Source: Streptomyces sp. GKU 895 (lineage in GTDB: Bacteria; Actinomycetota; Actinomycetes; Streptomycetales; Streptomycetaceae). From it: DNA of 64,000 bases. The notes under the pieces are model-generated. The model ran no database searches, was not told where the DNA came from, and worked only from the letters and a program-made list of their open reading frames with translations. A program made the position numbers and the translations under genes. The stretch lies in the NCBI GenBank assembly GCA_002027195.1, contig MWJO01000005.1, forward strand, positions 62,001 through 126,000, read 5' to 3'. Positions 36,225 to 44,495 of this stretch are shown in pieces. Position 1 is the first letter of the stretch. The number at the start of each line of letters is the position of its first letter.

Positions 36225-37491
36225 ATGGCCGACCGTTATCTGCGCTTCACCGGCACCGCGCCGGGCCGTTTCCTGACCCGGCGCCTCGGGCTCCCGCAGC
36301 CCGCGGAACTGCGCCGCTGGTCAGCCGAGCGGCCCGCGCTGGACGGCGAGGTCCTCCACCTCACCGCCGGCAAGTCGGCCCCCGACCCCGCCGCGCCCCC
36401 GGCCGCCGTCGTCCTCGACGCCACCCACGTCCGGGACGTCGAAGGCCTCGCCGACGTGCACGCGGCCCTCGCACCCCGCGTCCGGTCCGTCGCGGCAAGC
36501 GGCCGGATCGTCGTCCTCGGTGCGCCCCTCGACCCCGCCGACCACCACCAGGCGGCCGCCCAGCAGGCCCTGGAAGGCTTCACGCGCTCGCTCGGCAAGG
36601 AGATCGGCCGGGGCAGGACGGTCAATCTCGTACGGCTCACCGACCAGGCCGCCGCCGAGTCCACCCTGCGCTTCCTGCTCTCCCCCAAGTCCGCCTATGT
36701 CAGCGGGCAGGTGATCGAGGTGGCCGAGGGGACCGGCCCCGCCGACCTCCGACTGGGAGCGGCCCCTCGCCGGGCGCACCGCCCTCGTCACCGGTGCCGC
36801 GCGCGGGATCGGCGCGGCCGTCGCCGAGACGCTCGCCAGGGACGGCGCGCGGGTCGTCGTCCTCGACGTACCGCAGGTCGAGGAGGACGCCCGGCGGCTC
36901 GCCGAGCGCCTCGGCGGCGAGGCCCTCGCCCTCGACATCACGGCCGCCGACGCGGGAGAGCGGATCGCGGCGGCGCTGCCCGACGGCCTCCACGTCCTGG
37001 TCCACAACGCGGGAATCACCCGTGACCGGCGCCTGGTCAACATGCCCGCGGAGCGCTGGACTCCGGTGCTGGAGGTGAACCTGGCGAGCGTGCTGCGCAC
37101 GACGGACGCGCTGCTGTCGACGGGCACGCTCAGGCCGGGCGGCCGGATCGTCGCCACGGCCTCCATCGCGGGGCTCGCGGGCAACGCCGGGCAGACCAAC
37201 TACGGGGCGAGCAAGGCGGGCGTGGTCGGCCTGGTGCGCTCCCTCGCGCCGCGCGCGCTCGCCGAGCACGGAGTGACGGTCAACGCCGTCGCCCCCGGGT
37301 TCATCGAGACGAAGATGACGGCCGCGGTGCCCCTCTTCATCCGGGAGGCCGGTCGCCGGATGAACTCCCTCGCACAGGGCGGCCTTCCGGTCGACGTGGC
37401 CGAGACGACGGCATGGCTCGCGCACCCGGCGTCGGGTGCGGTGAACGGGCAGGTCGTACGGGTCTGCGGCCAGAGCCTGCTGGGGGCGTGA
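36225..37491 (+). CDS. fabG: high-molecular-weight 3-oxoacyl-ACP/CoA reductase, FabG4-like; frame broken near 36748
   Basis: The start (ATG 36225, 'ADRYLRFTGTAPGRFLTRRLGLPQP') is the typical N-terminal extension of HMW FabG, an inactive Rossmann-like domain. The C-terminal short-chain dehydrogenase has the NAD(P) motif 'TGAARGIGAAVAE', 'HNAGITRD', a catalytic Ser in 'ATASIAG' and Y-x-x-x-K ('YGASKAG'). The two domains are in different frames; removing one base near 36744-36752 restores about 421 residues. It should reduce 3-oxoacyl thioesters. The stop overlaps the start of the MaoC gene. Confidence 0.87.
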
Positions 37492-38345
37492 TGACGGACG
37501 TCGTCCTGCGCCGCTCCCCCGCCCTCGCGCCCGTCCTGGCCCGGGGCGCGCTGCTGTCCCCCTTCAAGCGGCCCCGCCCCGACGCCGGCTTCCCCCGCAC
37601 CCGGCTGGTCCTGCCCGACCTGCGCGTCGACCTGGCCCGGCTGGCGGCCTACGAGCGGGTGTGCGGGTTCGCGACCGGCGACGACGCGCTGCCGGTGACG
37701 TATCCGCATGTGCTCGGCTTCCCGCTGGCGATGCGGCTGATGAGCGGCCGGGACTTCCCGCTGCCGCTGCTCGGTCTGGTCCACACGTCGATCGGGATCA
37801 CCCAGCACCGGCCGCTGCCCGCCACCGGTACGTACGAACTGAGCGTGTACGTCGCCGAGTTGGCTCCGCACCGGCGCGGCACGGAGGCGACGGTCGTCAC
37901 CGAGGCGCGGGTCGGCCCGGACGTCGTATGGGAGTCGAGCAGCACGTACCTCGCACGGCACCGCACCACGACGGCGCCCGAGCCGGCAGCCGAGCGCCGA
38001 GAGCAGGCGCCCCTCCCCCCGCTCGCCGAATGGCGACTGGCCGGGGACATCGGCCGCCGGTACGCCGCCGCGTCCGGCGACCGCAACCCCATCCACCTGC
38101 ACCCGCTCACCGCCCGCCTCTTCGGATTCCCGCGGGCCATCGCGCACGGCATGTGGACGGTGGCCCGCTGCCTCGCCGCCCACGGCGCCCCTCAAGCAGG
38201 CGTGGTGCGGGCGGAGTTCAGGGCGCCGGTGCTGCTGCCGGGCACGGTGACGTACGGCGCGGAGGGCGACCGCTTCGAACTGCGGGGCGGGGAGCGCCTG
38301 CATGTGAGCGGCGTGGTGAACAGCCGCGTCAGCGACGGACGTTGA
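37491..38345 (+). CDS. MaoC-family 3-hydroxyacyl dehydratase, HtdX-like
   Basis: A 284-residue hot-dog-fold dehydratase starting on the last base of the FabG stop. The hydratase-2 motif with the catalytic Asp and His is in 'YAAASGDRNPIHLHPLTARLFGFP'. The double hot-dog length and position after HMW FabG match HtdX (Rv0241c) of mycobacteria. It would dehydrate the hydroxyacyl product of FabG. Its 3' end overlaps the convergent small protein gene by 17 bases. Confidence 0.87.
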   Translation: MTDVVLRRSPALAPVLARGALLSPFKRPRPDAGFPRTRLVLPDLRVDLARLAAYERVCGFATGDDALPVTYPHVLGFPLAMRLMSGRDFPLPLLGLVHTSIGITQHRPLPATGTYELSVYVAELAPHRRGTEATVVTEARVGPDVVWESSSTYLARHRTTTAPEPAAERREQAPLPPLAEWRLAGDIGRRYAAASGDRNPIHLHPLTARLFGFPRAIAHGMWTVARCLAAHGAPQAGVVRAEFRAPVLLPGTVTYGAEGDRFELRGGERLHVSGVVNSRVSDGR

Positions 38346-38682
38346 CGCCGCCGATGAGTCCCCAGGCGTCGATCCGCACGGTCGGCCCACCGGGAACGCT
38401 CGGGCCCTCGTCCCGTACCCCGCCCAGCCGGATTCCCCTGACCTCCACCCGCACCTCCGGCCGCACCCGCAGGCTCACACCGCCGATCAGGCTCAGCTTG
38501 GTGATGCGCAGTTCGGCGCCGTCCGGGATGTCGACGTCCGTGAGGTCGATGTCGGCGCCGCCGATGAGGGAGGCGGTGAGGGTGCGCTCGTGGAGCGTGG
38601 CACCGTCGAGGCGGTGACCGCCGATGAGGCTCACCTTGATGTCGGTCCTGCCCGGCCGCTGTTCCCCGCTTGTCTTCGTCAT
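38329..38682 (-). CDS. small LiaF-like/DUF2154-type repeat protein
   Basis: A 117-residue protein of beta-repeat character with the motif S-L-I-G-G three times ('KVSLIGGHRL', 'TASLIGGADIDL', 'KLSLIGGVSLRV') and a fourth 'WGLIGGVNV' at the end. This is the repeat seen in LiaF C-terminal/DUF2154 and DUF1707-associated domains, which form a right-handed beta-solenoid on the inner face of the membrane. There is no membrane segment here. The role is unknown; cell-envelope stress is possible from the family. Confidence 0.65.
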   Translation of the reverse strand: MTKTSGEQRPGRTDIKVSLIGGHRLDGATLHERTLTASLIGGADIDLTDVDIPDGAELRITKLSLIGGVSLRVRPEVRVEVRGIRLGGVRDEGPSVPGGPTVRIDAWGLIGGVNVRR

Positions 38683-38751
38683 GGGACGACCGTACGGCCG
38701 GCGGATCCGCCTCCCCCAGTGTCCGTCGTCCGCCTTACCGCATGACAGGTG

Positions 38752-39396
38752 TCATGTCACCGGCGGCGCCCACGGCCGCCCCTCCATCAGGTCCCCCAGC
38801 CCGGCCCAGGCGAAGTTCATCAGCGTGGCCGCCGCCTGCCGTGCCGTGACACCCGGGGTGGCGTTGGCCCACGCGGCGAGCGACTCGGCGGCCCCCACCA
38901 GCGCCTCGGCGAGCCCGGCGACCTCCCGCTCGGCCAGATCGGGGTCCCGGTGCGCCTCCCGCGCCGCGACGACGATCAGCTGCGTCACGAACGCGACGAT
39001 CTCCTCCCGCATCGCCGCGACCTCGGCGGCGAACGCCTCGCCGTGGATCCGTGCCTGGAGGTGCAGCACGGACCAGCCGTCGGGATTCTGGGCGGTGTGC
39101 GTGAAGAACGCCAGCAGCCCGTCCCAGAGTTGCCGGTCGGCGGGCTGGTCGGTGCGGACGCCGGAGCGCACGGCCTCGGTGAGCGCGTGCGCCTCACGGC
39201 GGATGCAGGCCGTGAAGAGGTCGTCCTTCGAGTTCAGGTACAGATACACCAACGGCTTGGAGACACCGGCGAGTTCGGCGATCTCGTCCATGGAGGCGGC
39301 CATGTACCCCCGGCGGCCGAAGGTCCGCACGGCGGCGTCCAGCATCTGCTGCTCACGGACCGCGCGCGGCATCCGCTTGGTCTTCACGGCACCCAT
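38752..39396 (-). CDS. TetR-family regulator
   Basis: A 214-residue regulator with a standard TetR helix-turn-helix ('REQQMLDAAVRTFGRRGYMAASMDEIAELAGVSKPLVYLYL'). The C-terminal domain is helical and ends 'WAGLGDLMEGRPWAPPVT'. It is near the thiolase/FabG/MaoC cluster, and TetR genes are found by this cluster in related organisms, so it may bind the TTACC/TTACT palindromes at 36167-36196. Ligands are probably acyl-CoAs; that is inference. Confidence 0.88.
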   Translation of the reverse strand: MGAVKTKRMPRAVREQQMLDAAVRTFGRRGYMAASMDEIAELAGVSKPLVYLYLNSKDDLFTACIRREAHALTEAVRSGVRTDQPADRQLWDGLLAFFTHTAQNPDGWSVLHLQARIHGEAFAAEVAAMREEIVAFVTQLIVVAAREAHRDPDLAEREVAGLAEALVGAAESLAAWANATPGVTARQAAATLMNFAWAGLGDLMEGRPWAPPVT

Positions 39397-39455
39397 GGCC
39401 CAAGACTAAGACGTCCGCCGGGGTGAGAGGACTTTGTGCGCGACCAGGACGTCGG

Positions 39456-39755
39456 CTAGGACGTCTGACCCTGCGCCCGGGCCGCGTCGTCCGCGATGTC
39501 CTCCTGGTTGCGGTTGGCCTCCAGGTTGGACTTCATCCGGTCGACGCGCTCGGCGACCTGGATGGAGGCGCGGTCGCGCTCCTTGCGCAGGACGACGAAG
39601 CTGATCGGGGCCGAGATCACCAGGGAGAGCAGGACGACCCACATGCCGTTGGAGTCGCCGAGGCCGCGCGGGGCGACACCGGCGTAGACGAGGCCCCAGA
39701 CGACCACGAGGCAGCCCACGAAGATCCCGAGGCGCATCAGTGTGTAGCGGAGCAT
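39456..39755 (-). CDS. DUF4229 membrane protein
   Basis: A 99-residue protein with two membrane segments ('LGIFVGCLVVVWGLVYAGV' and 'MWVVLLSLVISAPISFVVL') followed by a charged tail ('RDRASIQVAERVDRMKSNLEANRNQEDIADDAARAQ'), the layout of DUF4229 proteins. The function is unknown. It usually lies near the menaquinone/mqn region in Streptomyces, as far as I can recall. Confidence 0.8.
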   Translation of the reverse strand: MLRYTLMRLGIFVGCLVVVWGLVYAGVAPRGLGDSNGMWVVLLSLVISAPISFVVLRKERDRASIQVAERVDRMKSNLEANRNQEDIADDAARAQGQTS

Positions 39756-39870
39756 CTCAATCCACTCTTCCGTTCCGGCTGAAAGTTCCCCTGAAAGTTC
39801 CCAAAGGGTGCCTTCCAGTGAAGCACGCCCGCTCCCCGATCTTGCAGGGGGTCCGAGGACGGCGGCGGCC

Positions 39871-40314
39871 TCAGCTCAGCGGGAGCCACATCATGATGTC
39901 GTCGCGGTAGTCGTCCGCCGCCAACCGCAGCCCGTCCGGCACCCGGCCGACCTCCTTGTACCCGGCGGCCGCGTAGAACCGCTCCAGTCCCAGCCCGCCT
40001 CGCAGGGCTGACCCGGAGGGCCGGCTGCGGGCGACGGCCTTCTTCGGGTTCAACGCGCACCGCCCGCAGAGCCACTACGCCTGGCTCTGCACCGTCATGA
40101 TCGACCCGGAGCTGCAGGGCGGCGGGAGCAGCCGATGCCGCCCCGCCGCGATCGACTCGGCGTAGCCGTCCACGCCCGGCCGTACGTCCTCGTACGACGT
40201 CGTCCCGACGAACCCGACCGCCCCACCCGCGTTGTTCACGTCCACCCACAGCCGGGTCAGCCGGTCGAGGAGGCCGGGAGTGAGCTCGGGGTCGAGGCGG
40301 TACGTCAGGTCCAT
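39871..40314 (-). pseudogene. GNAT acetyltransferase, broken by an internal inversion
   Basis: The N-terminal part (from 40314: 'MDLTYRLDPELTPGLLDRL...ESIAAGRHRLL') and C-terminal part ('GGLGLERFYAAAGYKEVGRVPD...MMWLPLS') read on the minus strand. The middle (about 40002-40125) makes sense only on the plus strand: 'RADPEGRLRATAFFGFN', 'HYAWLCTVMIDPELQGGG', including the start of the CoA-binding loop. Short inverted repeats (CCCGCC near 39993 and GGCGGG near 40120) flank the joints. The second half of the acetyl-CoA motif also appears to be missing, so inversion came with a deletion. It could be real decay or misassembly. Confidence 0.75.
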
Positions 40315-40342
40315 GACCCCCGAGTCCAGGCAGGCCCCCCGC

Positions 40343-40990
40343 TCATCCCAGGGCCCGGGCCGCCACCTTCAGGTCGGAGACGAGGCCCTGGTACGCGGCC
40401 TCCCGGTCGTCCGACCTCAGCACGGAGGACGGGTGCACGGTGGGCACCAGCCGCTCCGCCCGGCCGTGGATCTCCTCCTCCAGCACGGTCCCGCGCACCT
40501 GCGTCACCCGGAACGACGACCCGAGCAACGCCTTCCCGGCGGTGGCCCCGAGCACCACGATCAACTCCGGCTCGACGACCGCCAGTTCCGCCGCCAGCCA
40601 GGGCCCGCACGCGGTCATCTCCCGCAGGCTGGGCGCCTTGTGAATACGCCGCTTGCGGGGCTCGGCCTGCGTGAACTTGAAGTGCTTCACGGCGTTGGTG
40701 ACGTACGCGTCCGCGGGGTCGATACCGGCTTCGGCGAGCGCCCGGTCGAGCAGCTTCCCGGCGGGACCGACGAAGGGTCTCCCCTGCCGGTCCTCCTGAT
40801 CCCCGGGTTGCTCGCCGACGAGCATCAGGCGGGCGTGGGCGTCGCCGGCGCCGAAGACGGTCTGAGTGGCGTCCCGATGGAGCGGACAGCCACGACAGTC
40901 GGCAGCGGCCCGACGCAGGGCGGGAAGCCCACCCCGGTCGGGCACAAAGGGCTCTGCGGTGTAGGCATCCTCGGGCGCCTTGCCAGACAT
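40343..40990 (-). CDS. udgX: UdgX-type uracil-DNA glycosylase
   Basis: A 215-residue family-4-like uracil-DNA glycosylase; ATG at 40990. Motif A is 'GEQPGDQEDRQGRPFVGPAG', motif B 'VPTVHPSSVLR'. Between them is the loop K-R-R-I-H ('PRKRRIHKAPS'), the UdgX hallmark whose His forms a covalent bond with the abasic site after uracil removal. Cysteines in 'CRGCPLHRDA' and 'MTACGPWLAAE' fit the iron-sulfur cluster. It lies 78 bases after mqnE on the same strand and may be read from it, though the functions are unrelated. Confidence 0.88.
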   Translation of the reverse strand: MSGKAPEDAYTAEPFVPDRGGLPALRRAAADCRGCPLHRDATQTVFGAGDAHARLMLVGEQPGDQEDRQGRPFVGPAGKLLDRALAEAGIDPADAYVTNAVKHFKFTQAEPRKRRIHKAPSLREMTACGPWLAAELAVVEPELIVVLGATAGKALLGSSFRVTQVRGTVLEEEIHGRAERLVPTVHPSSVLRSDDREAAYQGLVSDLKVAARALG

Positions 40991-41068
40991 GCGGCCCGAG
41001 TACCCACCTGAGGGGCGCGGGGAACTGCGCGACCAGCCCCCACGCACCCGCAGACAAAAACTGCGAAC

Positions 41069-42232
41069 TCAAACCCTCATCGGCTGCGGCGACTCCCGAC
41101 GCCCCGCATCAGGCCCCTCGTACTCCCGAATGACCTCGTACCGGGTGTTCCGCTCCACCGGCCGGAATCCCGCATCCCGGATCAGATCCAGCAGATCGTC
41201 CCGCGTCAGCTTGTTCGGCGTGCCGAAGTTGTCCGCGTCGTGGGTGATCTTGTACTCGACGACCGACCCGTCCATGTCATCGGCGCCATGCAGCAACGCG
41301 AGCTGCGCGGTCTGGACACCGTGCATGACCCAGAAGACCTTGACGTGCGGAACGTTGTCGAAGAGCAGCCGCGACACCGCGAACGTCTTCAGCGCCTCCG
41401 CACCCGTCGCCATCTGGGTACGCGCCTGGAGCCGGTTCCGTACCTTCCCGTCCTTCATGTCGACGAAGTCGTGCTGGTAGCGCAGCGGGATGAAGACCTG
41501 GAAGCCGCCGGTCTCGTCCTGGAGCTCACGCAGCCGCAGCACGTGGTCCACCCGGTGCCGCGGCTCCTCGATGTGGCCGTACAGCATGGTGCACGGGGTC
41601 TTCAGCCCCTTCTCGTGCGCCAGCCGGTGGATGCGGGACCAGTCCTCCCAGTGGGTCCTGTGGTCCACGATGTGCTGCCGGACCTCCCAGTCGAAGATCT
41701 CCGCGCCGCCACCGGTGAGGGACTCCAGACCCGCGTCGATCAGCTCGTCGAGGATCTCGCTCGCGCTCAGCCCGCTGATCGTCTCGAAGTGGTGGATCTC
41801 CGTCGCCGTGAAGGCCTTCAGCGACACGTCCGGCAGCGCGGCCTTCAGTTCGCGCAGCGAGCGCGGGTAGTAGCGCCACGGCAGGTTCGGGTGCAGGCCG
41901 TTGACGATGTGCAGCTCGGTGAGGTTCTCGCCCTCCATCGCCTTCGCGAGCTTCACCGCCTCCTCGATGCGCATCGTGTACGCGTCCTTCTCCCCCGGCT
42001 TGCGCTGGAAGGAGCAGTAGGCGCAGGAGGCGGTGCACACGTTGGTCATGTTGAGGTGCCGGTTGACGTTGAAGTGGACCACGTCACCGTTCTTGCGCGT
42101 CCGCACCTCGTGCGCGAGACCGCCGAGCCAGGCCAGGTCGTCCGACTCGTAGAGCGCGATGCCGTCCTCACGGGTCAGCCGCTCACCGGCCCTGACCTTC
42201 TGCTCCAGCTCGCGCTTGAGCCCGACGTCCAT
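41069..42232 (-). CDS. mqnE: aminofutalosine synthase MqnE (radical SAM)
   Basis: A 387-residue radical SAM enzyme. The iron-sulfur motif is C-x-x-x-C-x-x-C in 'NVCTASCAYCSFQ'. 'MDVGLKRELEQKV', 'ALYESDDLAWLGGLAHEVR' and 'VNGLHPNLPWRYYP' are diagnostic for MqnE rather than MqnC. It joins 3-enolpyruvylbenzoate with the S-adenosylmethionine adenosyl group to form aminofutalosine, the step after MqnA. The ATG at 42232 has AAGGTG upstream. It follows an AsnC regulator gene by 41 bases and is probably in the same unit as the late menaquinone genes. Confidence 0.93.
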   Translation of the reverse strand: MDVGLKRELEQKVRAGERLTREDGIALYESDDLAWLGGLAHEVRTRKNGDVVHFNVNRHLNMTNVCTASCAYCSFQRKPGEKDAYTMRIEEAVKLAKAMEGENLTELHIVNGLHPNLPWRYYPRSLRELKAALPDVSLKAFTATEIHHFETISGLSASEILDELIDAGLESLTGGGAEIFDWEVRQHIVDHRTHWEDWSRIHRLAHEKGLKTPCTMLYGHIEEPRHRVDHVLRLRELQDETGGFQVFIPLRYQHDFVDMKDGKVRNRLQARTQMATGAEALKTFAVSRLLFDNVPHVKVFWVMHGVQTAQLALLHGADDMDGSVVEYKITHDADNFGTPNKLTRDDLLDLIRDAGFRPVERNTRYEVIREYEGPDAGRRESPQPMRV

Positions 42233-42273
42233 GGGGGTCACACCTTTCTCCGACGACTTCGACAACCGTACGT

Positions 42274-42729
42274 CTACGCCTCTTCGGGCAGCTCTCCGAC
42301 CCGGTTCTCCCACTTCGTGGAGAGCACGATGGTCGTCCGGGTGCGGGAGACACCCTTCGTCCCGCTGAGCCGCCGGATGATCTTCTCCAGGCCGTCCACG
42401 TCGCTGGCCCGCACCTTGAGCATGAACGAGTCGTCGCCCGCGATGAACCAGCAGTCCTCGATCTCCGGCAGGTCCTTCATCCGGCGGGCCACGTCCTCGT
42501 GGTCGGCGGCGTCGGAGAGGGAGATGCCGATCAGGGCGGTGACACCGAGGCCGAGGGAGGCGGCGTCGACGGTGGCGCGGTAGCCGGTGATGACACCGGC
42601 CGCCTCCAGCCGGTTGATGCGGTCCGTGACGCTGGGTCCCGACAGACCGACGAGGCGGCCCAGCTCCGCGTAGGAGGCCCGGCCGTTCTCCCTCAGGGCC
42701 TGGATGAGCTGCCTGTCCACCGCGTCCAT
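42274..42729 (-). CDS. Lrp/AsnC-family regulator
   Basis: A 151-residue regulator with the AsnC helix-turn-helix ('IQALRENGRASYAELGRLVGLSGPSVTDRINRLE') and a RAM ligand domain ('CWFIAGDDSFMLKVRASDVDGLEKII'). It lies inside the menaquinone gene run, between the UbiX-like gene and mqnE, so control of this pathway is likely but not shown. The length and domains are standard. Confidence 0.88.
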   Translation of the reverse strand: MDAVDRQLIQALRENGRASYAELGRLVGLSGPSVTDRINRLEAAGVITGYRATVDAASLGLGVTALIGISLSDAADHEDVARRMKDLPEIEDCWFIAGDDSFMLKVRASDVDGLEKIIRRLSGTKGVSRTRTTIVLSTKWENRVGELPEEA

Positions 42730-42808
42730 GCGATCGAAGCCTTCCGCTGAAGAGGATCCCGAGAGTTCCCGAAGTGATGAGAGGTACTGCGACTTGCTCA
42801 GATGGCGC

Positions 42809-43489
42809 CTACGTCGTGCGGGTTCCGGACCCGCCCCCGAGTTCGCCCTTCCACCGCCGGTACAGCCGGTGCTCGACCCCCGCCGCGTCGAGGACCCGTC
42901 CGGCGACGAAGTCGACGAGGTCCTGGATGTGGGTGGCGCCGGCGTAGAAGGCGGGCGAGGCGGGCACGACGGTGGCGCCGAGGTCGTCGAGGGTGACGAG
43001 GTGCCGCAGCGTCTGGCCGTTCAAGGGGGTCTCCCGTACGGCGACGACGAGCTTGCGGCGCTCCTTGAGGGTCACGCTCGCGGCGCGCTGGAGCAGGTCC
43101 TTGGAGAGCCCGAGGGCGACTCCGGCGACGCAGGCGGTGGAGGCGGGCACGATCAGCATGCCCTTGACGGGATACGACCCCGAGGACGGCCCCGCGGCGA
43201 GGTCACCGGCGTTCCAGTACCGCACGCGCGCGATGTCGACGTCGAAGCTCCCCGGCTTTCCGTCGGCTCCCCTGGCCAGCCATTCCCGCAGGTCGTCCTG
43301 CCAGTGCGCGTCCCGGAAGGCGATCTGGGTCTCGTCGAGCAGCGTCAGCCGCGAGGCCCTGCTGACGACCAGGTCGACGTCCTCCCCCGCCTCCACCAGC
43401 GCCCGCAGCACCGCCGCCGCGTACGGCGTCCCGGATGCTCCGGACACCCCCACGATCCAAGGCACGCGCTGCGTTTCTCCTGCGTTCAC
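42809..43489 (-). CDS. mqnM: UbiX-type flavin prenyltransferase for menaquinone synthesis
   Basis: A 226-residue UbiX-family protein. The start of the Rossmann fold 'VGVSGASGTPYAAAVLRALVEAG', 'VVSRASRLTLLDE' and 'VPASTACVAGVALGLS' are present, as is 'ERRKLVVAVRETPLN'. UbiX makes the prenylated FMN cofactor needed by UbiD decarboxylases. The UbiD-like gene is two genes upstream in the same strand, supporting a role in decarboxylating the futalosine-pathway product. The gene name is by position and family. Confidence 0.88.
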   Translation of the reverse strand: MNAGETQRVPWIVGVSGASGTPYAAAVLRALVEAGEDVDLVVSRASRLTLLDETQIAFRDAHWQDDLREWLARGADGKPGSFDVDIARVRYWNAGDLAAGPSSGSYPVKGMLIVPASTACVAGVALGLSKDLLQRAASVTLKERRKLVVAVRETPLNGQTLRHLVTLDDLGATVVPASPAFYAGATHIQDLVDFVAGRVLDAAGVEHRLYRRWKGELGGGSGTRTT

Positions 43490-43592
43490 CCTCCCGAGCC
43501 TACCGGCGGGGCAGGGAGACTTCCGGACCGGTGGGGCGCTTTCGGGGCGGCGGGGAGGCTGGTGCGAGGCCCGGTCCCGGTGCTGACCGGGG

Positions 43593-44495
43593 TCAGACCG
43601 TCAGCCCCCGCACCAGCAGGTCCAGCAGCGCACACACGAACAGGGCGATGCCGATGAACCCGTTGACGCTGAAGAACGCCCTGTTCAGGCGGGACAGGTC
43701 GTGCGGGCGGACGATGTTGTGCTCGTACACGAAGGCCGCCGCGACGATCATCAGGCCCACCCAGAAGAACCCGCCGGCGTCGGTGGCGACGGCGTACCAG
43801 ACCAGCAACCCCATGGTCAGGGCGTGGCAGATCCGCGCCCCCCAGATCGCCGCCGGGATGCCGAAGCGGGCCGGCACCGACATGACGCCGATCTCGCGGT
43901 CGGTCTCGACGTCCTGGCAGGCGTAGATCAGGTCGAAGCCGCCGATCCAGATGCCGACCGCGAGGCCGAGGAGCACCGCGTCCCAGGACCACTCGCCGGT
44001 GATCGCCAGCCAGCCGCCGACCGGGCCCATCGCCTGGGCGAGACCGAGGATGGCCTGCGGGAAGTTCGTGAACCGCTTGCCGTAGGGGTAGACCACCATC
44101 GGGATCACGGCGACCGGGGCGAGGGCCAGGCACAGGGGGTTGAGGAGCGCCGCCGAGCCCAGGAAGATCACGACCGCGACCAGCGCGCCCGTCCACGCGT
44201 GCTTGACCGACATCGCGCCGGTCACCAGCTCGCGGTGGGCCGTGCGCGGGTTCCGGGCGTCGATCTCCCGGTCGATGATCCGGTTGACCGCCATGGCGAA
44301 GGTGCGCAGGCCGACCATGCAGACGGTGACGAGCAGCAGCCGCCCCCAGTGGATGTTCTTGTCCCACTCGAACATCGCGGTGAGCGCCGCGATGTAGGCG
44401 AAGGGCAGCGCGAACACCGAGTGCTCGATCATGACGAGGCGCAGGAACGCCTTCGTCCGTCCCGGCTGGGGGATCGCGGCAGACGCGGAACTCAC
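43593..44495 (-). CDS. mqnP: UbiA-type prenyltransferase MqnP
   Basis: About 300 residues with eight or nine membrane segments. The two Asp-rich motifs of UbiA enzymes are present: '[15 protein letters not shown]' and '[16 protein letters not shown]'. It transfers the isoprenoid tail to 1,4-dihydroxy-6-naphthoate. The GTG start at 44495 overlaps the stop of the UbiD-like gene (GTGA), so translation is coupled. Confidence 0.9.
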   Translation of the reverse strand: MSSASAAIPQPGRTKAFLRLVMIEHSVFALPFAYIAALTAMFEWDKNIHWGRLLLVTVCMVGLRTFAMAVNRIIDREIDARNPRTAHRELVTGAMSVKHAWTGALVAVVIFLGSAALLNPLCLALAPVAVIPMVVYPYGKRFTNFPQAILGLAQAMGPVGGWLAITGEWSWDAVLLGLAVGIWIGGFDLIYACQDVETDREIGVMSVPARFGIPAAIWGARICHALTMGLLVWYAVATDAGGFFWVGLMIVAAAFVYEHNIVRPHDLSRLNRAFFSVNGFIGIALFVCALLDLLVRGLTV

